From NCBI GenBank assembly GCA_963646285.1, contig CAVIWF010000001.1, positions 74,434 to 138,433 of the forward strand: DNA of 64,000 nt, written 5' to 3'. Position numbers and translations under genes: made by a program. Origin of the DNA: CAKUFA01 sp963646285 (GTDB taxonomy: Bacteria; Bacillota; Clostridia; Christensenellales; Aristaeellaceae). A model generated the notes under the pieces. The model saw only the letters and a list, made by a program, of their open reading frames with translations. It had not been told where the DNA came from and did not search any database. Positions 32,304 to 40,664 of the stretch are shown here, one piece after another (position 1 is the stretch's first letter; each line of letters opens with the position of its first letter).

Positions 32304-32819
32304 TTAGTTGGTACTGTCGGACTCCTGATCATCGTCAGGCAGCCAGCTTTCGTAGCGGCTCTGGGGATACCGCTCCCGGATGATGCGCTTGAGCAGCACC
32401 CGTTCCTCTGCAGGCTGGAAAGCACCGTACTTCTGATACAGCACCCGCATGGCGCTCAGCGAGCCGGAACGCATGGAGTAGTCCTTCAGGTTGGCATAGT
32501 TCACAGAATAGATCTGCATACTTTCGAACATGGCACCCATGGCCTCGTCCGCCAACTCTGGCATTTCCTTCATGCGGATGCGCTTCAGTGTTCCGTTGTC
32601 CAGCCGAACCGTCATGCTGGGTCCCAGCAGCTCATACAGTTTCCCGAACAAATAATGCTCCACCTGGTTTGTCATTCCTTCAAAGGTATCCCGATAGGAT
32701 GCGTAGGTGCACATGAGATTGGCAGCACCTGCGCACAAATCTGACTGATCCACCACAGCAGAACCCAGGCGTGGTCTGAGTATCTCCCTGACCTGCCGCT
32801 CCGTAATATGCATCGGCAC
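32304..32819 (-). CDS. Hypothetical protein upstream of znuA
   Basis: The 171-residue protein starts at GTG 32819, eight bases after AAGGAGG; an ATG two codons on lies too far from the site. It is mostly helical, has no signal peptide or membrane segment, and ends in an acidic tail with DDDQESDSTN. Two Cys (DLCAGAANLMC) near 28-36 are the only ones. I recognise no family. The znuA gene follows after 42 bases without a terminator, so both may be on one transcript; a role in metal homeostasis is only a guess from this. Confidence 0.6.
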   Translation of the reverse strand: MPMHITERQVREILRPRLGSAVVDQSDLCAGAANLMCTYASYRDTFEGMTNQVEHYLFGKLYELLGPSMTVRLDNGTLKRIRMKEMPELADEAMGAMFESMQIYSVNYANLKDYSMRSGSLSAMRVLYQKYGAFQPAEERVLLKRIIRERYPQSRYESWLPDDDQESDSTN

Positions 32820-32966
32820 GGCGGGCGCCTCCTTCCATGGGTATTCAACCCAACATGCTTATTTCGACATGGGAACGTCATATTCCTTGCAGGGCGGAAG
32901 AAAAGAAGCATCCATTTGTACAAAAAAGTTTTTTGTGTTTTTTCGGTATTTCTTCGTTGCAGAACA

Positions 32967-33001
32967 GTGCATAATATACATAGTTAATGTATATTATGCA
33001 C
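32967..33001. repeat. Perfect 15-base inverted repeat in the dnaA upstream region
   Basis: GTGCATAATATACAT (32967-32981) and ATGTATATTATGCAC (32987-33001) are perfect inverted copies with a five-base spacer AGTTA. Each outer end overlaps a DnaA-box-like site, so the two boxes face each other over an AT-rich core. Confidence 0.85.
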
Positions 33002-33176
33002 ATGTAACCGCAAATCTTGTGCCTTTCTGTTACGCAACCACAATGCCTTGTGAGGAAAGTTTTCCACAGGCTTTTTCCGTTATGCACAAGGCCTTCTTTT
33101 GCAAACCTCTTGAAATTTCCACGTGTTCATGCTATGATTGACCAGCACGATTTTTTTCGGATTCGAGTTTTGCACA
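32967..33176. other. Candidate replication origin (oriC) upstream of dnaA
   Basis: The 530 bases between the gene at 32819 and dnaA have no gene. They hold DnaA-box-like sites: TTATGCACA at 32994-33002 and its inverted near-copy at 32966-32974, TTATGCACA at 33080-33088, TTTTCCACA at 33060-33068 and TTTTGCACA at 33168-33176 (the last two with one mismatch to TTATNCACA). The stretch around 32930-33000 is AT-rich compared with its surroundings and could be an unwinding site. Together with the dnaA gene this is the usual picture of a bacterial oriC, but it has not been tested. Confidence 0.55.
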
Positions 33177-33355
33177 GCCTGACAGGCGGTAAGACGGCAA
33201 AATGAGCTCACGTGTTCTGTTAAAAGGTCATGCAAGCTTCATTCACTGATGACAGCGCTTTTCATCACCGGGAGGATGAGGCAATTCCCTGTATGCAGGG
33301 TAAAACGGGGCAGAACCTATATTATATTCACATGTTGCAGAGGGGCGGGAGCATG

Positions 33356-34699
33356 ATGGACATGCAGGAGCTTTGGGAGAAGGCATTGGTACTCATTAAA
33401 AGTGAGATGAATGAAACATCTTTCAATACCTGGGTGAAGACCAGCCTTTCTCCTCTGAAGCTGGAAGGCAACGTGCTGACCCTTTGCACGGATGTGAACT
33501 ACATCAAGGCCATGCTGTCCCGCTATATTGACCTGATCACTTCCTGCGTCAGCCAGGTGGCAGGCAGCCCCATGAAGGTGGTTGTGGTTACCCGGGAGGA
33601 AGCTGGCACCATCGACCTGGGTGCAGCGGAAAAGGGCAAGAAAGAGGAAGCAACTCAGCGCCCCTCAGGCTCCATGCTGCTGAATCCCCGGTATACTTTC
33701 GATTCCTTCGTGGTAGGCAGCAGCAATCGCTTTGCCCATGCGGCTGCATTGGCGGTTGCCGAAGCTCCGGCAGAAGCTTACAACCCCCTTTTCCTCTACG
33801 GCGGCGTGGGACTGGGGAAAACCCACCTGATGCACGCCATTGGTCACTTTGTGCAGCAGCAGCGGCCGGATGCCAAGCTGCTGTATATCACCAGCGAAGA
33901 GTTTACCAACGAAATGATTTCTGCCATTCAGCAGAATCGCAATATTGAGTTCCGCAATCGGTTCCGCAATGTGGATATCCTGATGGTGGACGATATTCAG
34001 TTCATTGCCGGCCGTGACAGTACTCAGGAAGAATTCTTCCATACCTTTAACACCCTCCATGATGCCCATAAGCAGATTGTGCTGACCAGCGACCGTCCTC
34101 CTCGTGACATTGCCCGGCTGGAAGAGCGGCTCCGCAGCCGGTTCGAGTGGGGTCTGATTGCTGACATTCAGCGCCCGGATATTGATACTCGAATTGCTAT
34201 CCTGCGGAAGAAGGCTATTTCCGATCATATTCAGGTATCGGATGAAGTGCTGGAGCTGATTGCCAGCCGGGTGGACAGCAACATCCGTGAGCTGGAAGGC
34301 AGCCTGATTCGCCTGGCAGCCTATTCCGGACTGGTCAACAAGCCGATTACCCCTTCCCTTTGCGAAGAAGCCCTGCGGGAAATTTTTGTCCGGAAGGCAC
34401 CCAAGCAGATTACGGCCGATATGATCATTGAAACGGTCAGCGGCTTCTACAACCTGTCGCCGGAGGACATTACGGGCTCCTCCCGCCGCCGGGAGATCAC
34501 CGTGCCGCGGCAGATTTCCATGTACCTGTCCCGGGAAATGGCGGGGCTTTCTCTGCCTCAGATCGGGCAGGCCTTCGGAGGACGGGATCACTCCACCGTG
34601 CTGTACAGCTGCAATCTGGTGGCGGATAACATCAAAAAGTCTGCCAGCATGGCCACGCTGGTGGAGGATTTCCGCCGCATGATTCGGGATGGAAAGTAA
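33356..34699 (+). CDS. dnaA: Chromosomal replication initiator DnaA
   Basis: The protein has about 447 residues. Three ATG codons (33353, 33356, 33362) follow GGGCGGGAG; 33356 or 33362 have better spacing than 33353. The N-terminal domain (ELWEKALVLIKSEMNETSFNTWV), the AAA+ domain with Walker A GGVGLGKTHL, Walker B LMVDDIQFIAG, and the C-terminal DNA-binding helix with GRDHSTVLYSC are all present. Unlike the usual dnaA-dnaN-recF order, the next genes are rimP-nusA-infB; dnaN is not near. A weak hairpin follows the stop. Confidence 0.97.
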   Translation: MDMQELWEKALVLIKSEMNETSFNTWVKTSLSPLKLEGNVLTLCTDVNYIKAMLSRYIDLITSCVSQVAGSPMKVVVVTREEAGTIDLGAAEKGKKEEATQRPSGSMLLNPRYTFDSFVVGSSNRFAHAAALAVAEAPAEAYNPLFLYGGVGLGKTHLMHAIGHFVQQQRPDAKLLYITSEEFTNEMISAIQQNRNIEFRNRFRNVDILMVDDIQFIAGRDSTQEEFFHTFNTLHDAHKQIVLTSDRPPRDIARLEERLRSRFEWGLIADIQRPDIDTRIAILRKKAISDHIQVSDEVLELIASRVDSNIRELEGSLIRLAAYSGLVNKPITPSLCEEALREIFVRKAPKQITADMIIETVSGFYNLSPEDITGSSRRREITVPRQISMYLSREMAGLSLPQIGQAFGGRDHSTVLYSCNLVADNIKKSASMATLVEDFRRMIRDGK

Positions 34700-34709
34700 A
34701 TGCAGGCAG

Positions 34710-34746
34710 ACCCCTGATGGGCTCGAAAAGCTGATCAGGGGTTGCT
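34710..34746 (+). terminator. Probable terminator of dnaA
   Basis: ACCCCTGAT (34710-34718) pairs perfectly with ATCAGGGGT (34734-34742), followed only by TGCTTC, so it may be weak. Confidence 0.5.
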
Positions 34747-34832
34747 TCATACATGGCAAAACAGTGCAGTGGCAGGGGCAGAACACTCAGAACACTTTTC
34801 TCGGCCTGCAGCGAAAAAGTAAAGGAAAATGC

Positions 34833-34861
34833 TTGTATTCCGGAAAAAGCTGTGATATACT
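34833..34861 (+). promoter_or_regulatory. Promoter of the rimP-nusA-infB operon
   Basis: TTGTAT at 34833-34838, 17-base spacer, TATACT at 34856-34861. The start point near 34868 gives a leader of about 255 bases before rimP. Confidence 0.75.
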
Positions 34862-34925
34862 GCCATGTGTGTGAGTTTTCCTGCCTGTCCTTTCACAACC
34901 ATAAAGGATGGGATGATACGGCAAG

Positions 34926-34945
34926 CTTCCTTCCTATGAAGGAGG
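34926..34945 (+). promoter_or_regulatory. Hairpin that buries the ribosome site of the leader ORF
   Basis: CTTCCTTC (34926-34933) pairs with GAAGGAGG (34938-34945), eight pairs including one G-U, around the loop CTAT. The 3' arm is the ribosome site of the ORF at 34953, so the hairpin would block its translation when formed. Confidence 0.6.
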
Positions 34946-34952
34946 ATGTGCC

Positions 34953-35054
34953 ATGAAAGAAGGGTTCAACGTAAAAGAGCGGGCACTGCTGCAAGGACTT
35001 TCGAGCGTTAGCTGGCTCGACAATGGGGAATGCGTGTCCCTGTTGACTGTCTAA
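34953..35054 (+). CDS. 33-codon leader ORF upstream of rimP
   Basis: ATG at 34953 stands seven bases after GAAGGAGG and is followed by 32 sense codons and TAA at 35052. The product starts MKEGFNVKERALLQGLSSVS and ends ECVSLLTV; it is short, not hydrophobic and matches nothing I know. The ribosome site is the best in this leader but lies in a hairpin. The ORF ends 68 bases before rimP. It could be a leader peptide whose translation controls the operon or a small protein in its own right. Its reality rests on the ribosome site only. Confidence 0.45.
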   Translation: MKEGFNVKERALLQGLSSVSWLDNGECVSLLTV

Positions 35055-35122
35055 GGCAGAGTGTGTCCCTCTTTTCTGTTGTTAACAGGAAAATTTAGGA
35101 AATTATGAGGTGAAGAGCGACC

Positions 35123-35602
35123 ATGGCGAAGGCGGAACTGACAACGGTGGTGGAACCCAAGTGCAAGCGGCTGGCCGATCAGCTGGGGTTTGAATTGGTG
35201 GATGTGTGCCTTGATAAGGAAGGTGCCGGCAAGTACCTGCGCATCTACATTGACAAGCCTGAAGGCATCAGCATGGACGATTGCGAAACGTACCATCGTG
35301 CCATTCAGCCCCAGCTGGAAAGCTACGATTATGACTTTCTGGAAGTCTCTTCACCAGGCATTGACCGTCCTCTGAAGAAAGATCGTGACTTTGAGCGGGC
35401 ACTCGGCAGTGAAATCGAGATTAAGCTCTTCAAAGCCATGGATGGACAAAAGGTCATTACAGGCATTCTGGCAGGGCTGGAAAACGGTGAAATTGTGCTG
35501 GATACGCCTGCAGGAGAAAAGCGGATTCCCCGAAAGGCAGCCGCATTGGTAAAGCCTGTGGTGGATATGGAAGGCATCGAGTCCGTGGATCTTTCCGAAT
35601 AA
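35123..35602 (+). CDS. rimP: Ribosome maturation factor RimP
   Basis: The 159-residue protein starts at ATG 35123 after GAGGTGAAGAG. Both domains are visible: the N-terminal part with ELVDVCLDKEGAGKYLRIYIDKPEG and SSPGIDRPLKKDRDFERALGS, and the C-terminal Sm-like barrel. RimP helps mature the 30S ribosomal subunit in the cytoplasm. It is the first gene of the nusA-infB operon, an order kept in most bacteria; nusA follows after 29 bases. Confidence 0.96.
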   Translation: MAKAELTTVVEPKCKRLADQLGFELVDVCLDKEGAGKYLRIYIDKPEGISMDDCETYHRAIQPQLESYDYDFLEVSSPGIDRPLKKDRDFERALGSEIEIKLFKAMDGQKVITGILAGLENGEIVLDTPAGEKRIPRKAAALVKPVVDMEGIESVDLSE

Positions 35603-35631
35603 ACGAAACAACGAGCGCAGGAGGATATAGC

Positions 35632-36849
35632 ATGAAGAAGACCGTGAAGAACGATAAGCCTCAGAAGTCTGAGATTATCGAAGCCATTAAAGCCTTGGCC
35701 AAGGAGAAGGACATCAGCGAAGAGCTGCTGTTCGGTGCCATTGAGGAGGCACTGAAGGCTGCTTATCGGAAGAACCTGACCAAGGGCGAAAACGTGCCTG
35801 CCAATCTGGCTGTGGTGGTCAACCGCAACGACGGCGTGGCACACGTGTACGCACGGAAGCTGATTGTCCCCGAAGTAGAGGATGCAGGCAACCAGATCAG
35901 CTTGGAGGATGCACAGAAGCTGAATGCCGGCTACCAGATGGGCGACATTGCCGAAGTGGATGTAACTCCCAACGGTTTCCTCCGGGTGGCTGCCCAGACG
36001 GCTAAGCAGGTGATCATGCAGCGCATCCGTGAAGCGGAGCGGGGCAAGATCTATGACGAATATATTGAAAAGGAAAACGAAATCCTGACGGCTGTGGTGC
36101 AGCGTGTGGAGCCGGAGCACATTTTTGTGGAACTGGGACGCACGGAAGGCATTCTGGATCGGGAAGATGTGATCCCCGGCGAAGAGCTGCATGATGACGA
36201 CCACATTAAGGTCTACGTGCTGCAGGTGAACCGGAATACCGCCGCTAACCAGCATGCACCTCAGGTGAAGGTGAGCCGGACCCATCCCAACCTGGTCAAG
36301 CGCCTGTTTGAAATGGAAGTGCCTGAAATCGCCGCCGGTGTGGTGACCATTAAGTCCATTGCCCGGGAAGCAGGCAGTCGCACCAAGATGGCCGTTTCCT
36401 CTTCCGACATCATGATCGATCCCGTAGGCGCATGCGTAGGCCAGCGGGGCGGCCGTGTGGATCGGGTGGTGACGGAGCTGAAGGGCGAAAAGATCGACAT
36501 CATCAAGTGGTCCAGTGATCCTGCTGAATTTGTTGCCAACGCCCTGAATCCTGCCCACGTGCTGAGCGTGTACACGGCGGAAAATGAAAAGTCCTGCCGG
36601 GTGGTGGTGCCGGATAACCAGCTGTCCCTGGCCATCGGCAAGGAAGGACAGAATGCTCGCCTGGCCGCTCGCCTGACCGGCTGGAAGATCGACATTAAGT
36701 CCCAGTCCCAGGCTGCGGAAATGCCTGACATGGCAGAAGAAGTCGAGCATACGCCCATGATGCTGGATGACAGCTTTACCAGCTATGTGATGCCGGAAGA
36801 GCCTCAGACGGAGGAAGTTGCCCCCGTTGAGGACGACGACACACTGTAA
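35632..36849 (+). CDS. nusA: Transcription termination/antitermination factor NusA
   Basis: The 405-residue protein starts at ATG 35632 after GCAGGAGGATA. In order it shows the RNA-polymerase-binding N-terminal domain, the S1 domain (about 135-205) and two KH domains, the first with DPVGACVGQRGGRVDRVV and the second with SLAIGKEGQNARLAARLTGWKIDI. It lacks the acidic repeat domains of E. coli NusA, as is normal in Firmicutes, but has a 50-residue acidic tail. NusA steers pausing, termination and antitermination and in many bacteria regulates its own operon through the leader. Confidence 0.98.
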   Translation: MKKTVKNDKPQKSEIIEAIKALAKEKDISEELLFGAIEEALKAAYRKNLTKGENVPANLAVVVNRNDGVAHVYARKLIVPEVEDAGNQISLEDAQKLNAGYQMGDIAEVDVTPNGFLRVAAQTAKQVIMQRIREAERGKIYDEYIEKENEILTAVVQRVEPEHIFVELGRTEGILDREDVIPGEELHDDDHIKVYVLQVNRNTAANQHAPQVKVSRTHPNLVKRLFEMEVPEIAAGVVTIKSIAREAGSRTKMAVSSSDIMIDPVGACVGQRGGRVDRVVTELKGEKIDIIKWSSDPAEFVANALNPAHVLSVYTAENEKSCRVVVPDNQLSLAIGKEGQNARLAARLTGWKIDIKSQSQAAEMPDMAEEVEHTPMMLDDSFTSYVMPEEPQTEEVAPVEDDDTL

Positions 36850-36881
36850 GAAGCCCTGAAGGACAGGAGGAAAGCGGCACC

Positions 36882-37166
36882 ATGAAACCCAAGAAGATTC
36901 CCATGCGCATGTGCGTGGGGTGCCGGGAAATGAAGCCGAAGAAAGAGCTGATCCGGGTGGTGCGTGCCCCTGACGGATCTGTTTCCATGGATCCGGTGGG
37001 AAAGAAGCCTGGCCGTGGCGCTTATGTGTGCCGCAATGCGGCCTGCCTCCAGCGGGCGATTAAGCAGCGGCAGCTGGAACGCCAACTGGAAGTGCAGCTT
37101 ACTGAAGAGGTGGCTTCCCAGCTCCGGCAGGAGCTGGACAGCCTGCCGCCGCCCCAGGAGGAGTAA
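36882..37166 (+). CDS. rnpM: YlxR/RnpM RNA-binding protein
   Basis: The 94-residue basic protein starts at ATG 36882 after GACAGGAGGAAAG. The family signature MRMCVGCREMKPKKELIRVVR near 6-26 and GRGAYVC near 44-50 identify YlxR (DUF448). In B. subtilis this protein, now called RnpM, binds the RNase P RNA. It keeps the usual place between nusA and ylxQ; the C-terminal 30 residues are Gln/Glu-rich. Confidence 0.95.
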   Translation: MKPKKIPMRMCVGCREMKPKKELIRVVRAPDGSVSMDPVGKKPGRGAYVCRNAACLQRAIKQRQLERQLEVQLTEEVASQLRQELDSLPPPQEE

Positions 37167-37171
37167 GCACC

Positions 37172-37471
37172 GTGGACGAAAAAAGGCTTTGCGGGCTGAT
37201 GGGCTTGTGCGTGCGGGCCCGGCAGGCAACCTTCGGCATGGATGGCTGTTTGCAGGCCATTCGCACGGAAAAGGCCGGGGTGGTTCTTCTGGATGGAGAA
37301 GCATCGGAAGGCACAAGGCAAAAATACGAGGCAGCATGTGAACACCACGGCGTACCGCTGGTCATCTTGCCTCAAGGTCTCCTGCAGGAGGCCACAGGCA
37401 GATCAGGCGTTGCCATGGTGGTGGCGCCCGGCGGTCTGGCAGATCAGATCCGATCCCTCTCAGGGCTGTAA
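37172..37471 (+). CDS. ylxQ: YlxQ, L7Ae-like ribosome-associated protein
   Basis: The 99-residue protein starts at GTG 37172, eight bases after GGAGGAG inside the end of rnpM. The opening GLMGLCVRARQATFGMDGCLQAIR and the VVLLDGEASEGTRQKYEAAC region match the L7Ae/L30e-like fold that binds kink-turn RNA. It lies between rnpM and infB in the usual order. Its exact role is not settled in any species. Confidence 0.9.
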   Translation: MDEKRLCGLMGLCVRARQATFGMDGCLQAIRTEKAGVVLLDGEASEGTRQKYEAACEHHGVPLVILPQGLLQEATGRSGVAMVVAPGGLADQIRSLSGL

Positions 37472-37527
37472 GGCTTTGAGAAAAGACAGATAAAGACGGA
37501 AATTCATTGCGGGGGTGCAAGCGTCGA

Positions 37528-40500
37528 ATGACGAGAGTGAACAAGAAGGAAGCTACCAAGGAACTGGCGGCAGGCGCATCCAAGGTGCTGGAAAAGGCAA
37601 GCAAGATGCGTGATAGCGCCGATGCGCTGATGAAGTCTCTGAAGAAGATGGAATCCCGCTTTAACAGAGAAGAAGAAGAACGCGCAGCGCAGAAGCGCCG
37701 TGAGGAGCAGGAGAAGGTACTGTCTTCTCACTCCAAGGCGTTCACCATGCTGGATGAGGATGAAAAGGCTGCTGTAGAGGCAGCTCGTGCTCAGGATGAA
37801 GCAGCCCGCAAGGTCAGCGCTGCCCCCAAGGCAGAGACTGCCCCTAAGGCGGAAGCCCCCAAGGCAGAGAAGCCCAAGGCTGAAGCAGTTAAGCCGGAAG
37901 CAAAGCCTGCCCCCAAGGCCGATGCTGCTCCCAAGGCAGAGCAGAAGCCGGTCGCCAAGGCAGAAGCTCCTGCACAGAAGAAGGCGGAAGCGCCCAAGCA
38001 GGAAGAAAAGCCTGCTGCCAAGGATGCTGCGCCTAAGGCAGAAGCTCCCAAGGCAGAAGCAAAGCCTGCTGCCAAAGAAGAGCCCAAGGAAGAGGCACCC
38101 AAGAAGCCGGCTATCGGTCAGATTATTGCCCGTCCCGGCCAGCAGATTGCCCAGAAGCCTGTGGGTCTTGCCCCCAATGTGATTCGTCCGCCGATGCCGG
38201 CTCGTCAGGCACCGGCAGGTGCTCAGGGCGGCGCACGTCCTCAGGGACAGTATGGCCGTCCTGCCAATGCTCAGGCTGGCGCGCCTCGTCCTCAGGGACC
38301 CTACGGTCGCCCTGCCAATGCGCAGGCTGGTGCACCTCGTCCTCAGGGACCCTATGGCCGTCCTGCCAATGCTCCCGCTGGTGCGCCTCGTCCTCAGGGA
38401 CCCTACGGCCGTCCTGCCAATGCTCCCACTGGTGCACCTCGTCCTCAGGGACAGTATGGCCGTCCTGCCGGTGGCGCGCAGGGTGGTGCTCGTCCTCAGG
38501 GTGGATTCGGTCAGAACCGTCCCCAGGGCGGCTTCGGTCAGGGACGTCCTCAGGGTGGCATGAACCGTGGCGGCGGTATGAGCCGCAGCCGTGGTCCCGA
38601 ACTTACTCCGCCTATGGAGAAGGAACGGGTTTCCAATTATGATCCCAACAAGAAGAATTACGTCCGTCAGCATGACCCGGAACGTGTGACCCGCAACCGG
38701 AAGCAGATGGCTCGTGATAACTTCAATGGCTATGATGACGATGTGATCCGCGGCGGCAAGCGTTCCCGCATCAAGAAGCCCTCTGCTCAGCAGATGATGG
38801 CACCTATCAAGATCGAGAACGCCTACATGGCTGGCGATACCATTGTTGTCCGTGACCTGTGCGAAAAGATCGGCAAGCCCTCCGGTGAAATCATTAAGAA
38901 GCTGTTCATGCTGGGCAACATGGCCACCATCAACAGCGAAATTGACTTCGATACGGCACAGCTGGTTTGCTCCGATTTCGATATTACCCTGGAAAAGAAG
39001 CCTGAGCAGACCGCAGAAGACGCTCTGGTGGCTGAGGACTTCGACGATGATGAAGAAAACCTGGTGGCTCGTCCTCCGGTTGTTACCATCATGGGTCACG
39101 TTGACCACGGCAAGACCTCGCTGCTGGACTACATCCGCAAGTCTCGTGTGACGGCTGGAGAAGCCGGCGGCATTACCCAGCACATTGGTGCTTACACGGT
39201 CAATGTGGATGACCGCAGCATTACCTTCCTGGATACCCCCGGTCACGAGGCCTTTACCGCCATGCGTGCCCGTGGTACTCAGGCAACGGATATTGCCGTG
39301 CTGGTGGTGGCTGCTGACGATAGCGTTATGCCCCAGACGGTTGAGTCCATTAACCACGCCAAGGCTGCCGGTGTGCCCATCATTGTAGCCATTAACAAGA
39401 TGGATAAGCCTGCCGCTAACCCCGAAAAGGTGAAGCAGGACTTGACCCAGTACGGCGTTGTGTGTGAAGACTGGGGCGGCGATACCATTACCGTGCCCGT
39501 CAGCGCATTGACTGGCGAAGGCGTGGATGAACTGCTGGAAATGATCCTTCTGCAGGCGGATATGCTGCAGCTTCGTGCCAATCCCAACCGGCTTGGCCGC
39601 GGCGTCATCATTGAAGCCAAGCTGGATAAGGCACGTGGCCCCCTGGCTACCGTGCTGCTGCAGAACGGTACCCTCCATGTGGGTGACAACATCATTGCCG
39701 GTATGGCTGCAGGCCGTGTCCGTGCACTGATTAACGACCGGGGCGAAAAGGTGCAGGAGGCTGGTCCTTCCATGCCTGTGGAAATCATGGGCTTTGATGA
39801 AGTGCCTGCTGCCGGTGATGAACTGATTGCCGTAGGCGACGACCACCTGAGCCGTCAGGTGGCGCAGGAACGCCGTGACAAGCTGAAGGCATCCCGTGAG
39901 GCCACCATGGCCAAGATGAGCATGGAGAACCTGTTCTCCACCATCGAAGCTGGCAAGGTGACCACCCTGAACCTGATCATCAAGGCAGACGTACAGGGTT
40001 CTGTGGAAGCTGTGAAACAGGCCATGGAGAAGCTGTCCAACGACGAGGTGAAGGTGCGGGTGCTCCACTCGGGCGCAGGTGCCATCACCAAGGACGATGT
40101 GAACCTGGCTGCTGCTTTCAATGCCATTATCATTGGCTTTAACATTCGCCCGGATGCTTCTGCTCGTGAAACCGCAGAGCGGGAAAAGGTGGATGTGCGC
40201 CTCTACACCGTGATTTACAAGGCCATTGAGGACATGGAAAAGGCCATGAAGGGCATGCTGGAGCCGGAATACAAGGAAGTGCTCCTGGGTCATGCCGAGG
40301 TTCGCAACGTGTTCAAGATCACCGGCGCAGGCATTATTGCCGGCTGCTATGTGACGGATGGCAAGGTGCAGCGGAATGCACAGGTTCGCCTGCTGCGTGA
40401 CAATGTGGTGGTGTTCGAAGGCAAGCTGAGCAGCCTGAAGCACTTGAAGGATGACGTGAAGGAAATGCGTGAAGGCTTCGAGTGCGGCATGAGCCTGGAA

Positions 40501-40566
40501 GGCCATAACGACATCAAGGAAGGCGACATCGTGGAATGCTATGTAATGGAGGAAATCCCGCGGTAA
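37528..40566 (+). CDS. infB: Translation initiation factor IF-2
   Basis: The 1012-residue protein starts at ATG 37528, eleven bases after GGGGGTG; a TTG upstream lacks a site. The N-terminal half is low-complexity: Lys/Ala/Pro/Glu-rich to about 200, then five 17-residue repeats (Arg-Pro-Gln-Gly...) and a Gly/Arg-rich part to about 355. The GTPase follows with Walker A GHVDHGKTS, DTPGHEA and NKMDKP, then domains II-IV. It brings fMet-tRNA to the ribosome. The long N-terminus is bigger than in B. subtilis IF-2. Confidence 0.98.
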   Translation: MTRVNKKEATKELAAGASKVLEKASKMRDSADALMKSLKKMESRFNREEEERAAQKRREEQEKVLSSHSKAFTMLDEDEKAAVEAARAQDEAARKVSAAPKAETAPKAEAPKAEKPKAEAVKPEAKPAPKADAAPKAEQKPVAKAEAPAQKKAEAPKQEEKPAAKDAAPKAEAPKAEAKPAAKEEPKEEAPKKPAIGQIIARPGQQIAQKPVGLAPNVIRPPMPARQAPAGAQGGARPQGQYGRPANAQAGAPRPQGPYGRPANAQAGAPRPQGPYGRPANAPAGAPRPQGPYGRPANAPTGAPRPQGQYGRPAGGAQGGARPQGGFGQNRPQGGFGQGRPQGGMNRGGGMSRSRGPELTPPMEKERVSNYDPNKKNYVRQHDPERVTRNRKQMARDNFNGYDDDVIRGGKRSRIKKPSAQQMMAPIKIENAYMAGDTIVVRDLCEKIGKPSGEIIKKLFMLGNMATINSEIDFDTAQLVCSDFDITLEKKPEQTAEDALVAEDFDDDEENLVARPPVVTIMGHVDHGKTSLLDYIRKSRVTAGEAGGITQHIGAYTVNVDDRSITFLDTPGHEAFTAMRARGTQATDIAVLVVAADDSVMPQTVESINHAKAAGVPIIVAINKMDKPAANPEKVKQDLTQYGVVCEDWGGDTITVPVSALTGEGVDELLEMILLQADMLQLRANPNRLGRGVIIEAKLDKARGPLATVLLQNGTLHVGDNIIAGMAAGRVRALINDRGEKVQEAGPSMPVEIMGFDEVPAAGDELIAVGDDHLSRQVAQERRDKLKASREATMAKMSMENLFSTIEAGKVTTLNLIIKADVQGSVEAVKQAMEKLSNDEVKVRVLHSGAGAITKDDVNLAAAFNAIIIGFNIRPDASARETAEREKVDVRLYTVIYKAIEDMEKAMKGMLEPEYKEVLLGHAEVRNVFKITGAGIIAGCYVTDGKVQRNAQVRLLRDNVVVFEGKLSSLKHLKDDVKEMREGFECGMSLEGHNDIKEGDIVECYVMEEIPR
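38236..38490 (+). repeat. Five tandem 51-base repeats inside infB
   Basis: Units begin at 38236, 38287, 38338, 38389 and 38440, each coding 17 residues of the type RPQGPYGRPANAPAGAP. The last unit is degenerate. There are no spacers, so it is not a CRISPR array. Confidence 0.9.
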
Positions 40567-40587
40567 GCCATCGAAAACGGATATAAT

Positions 40588-40626
40588 GGCGAGGGAGGAC
40601 GACCGACACGGGCTCGCCCTCCCTCA
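40588..40626 (+). promoter_or_regulatory. Hairpin between infB and rbfA
   Basis: GAGGGAGG (40591-40598) pairs with CCTCCCTC near 40618-40625, enlarged by CGA/TCG. No proper T-tract follows, so partial termination or RNA stability control is possible. TATAAT at 40582 has no good -35 box. Confidence 0.5.
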
Positions 40627-40664
40627 CTTGGATTTTGGGGCAAGTTCCCATGGAAAGGATCAAC

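Noticed and set aside
38236..38490. Regular repeats that might be taken for a CRISPR array
   Set aside because: The units are contiguous without spacers and lie in frame inside infB; no cas genes are present.
40582..40587. TATAAT between infB and rbfA as an internal promoter
   Set aside because: No acceptable -35 box lies 16-18 bases upstream.
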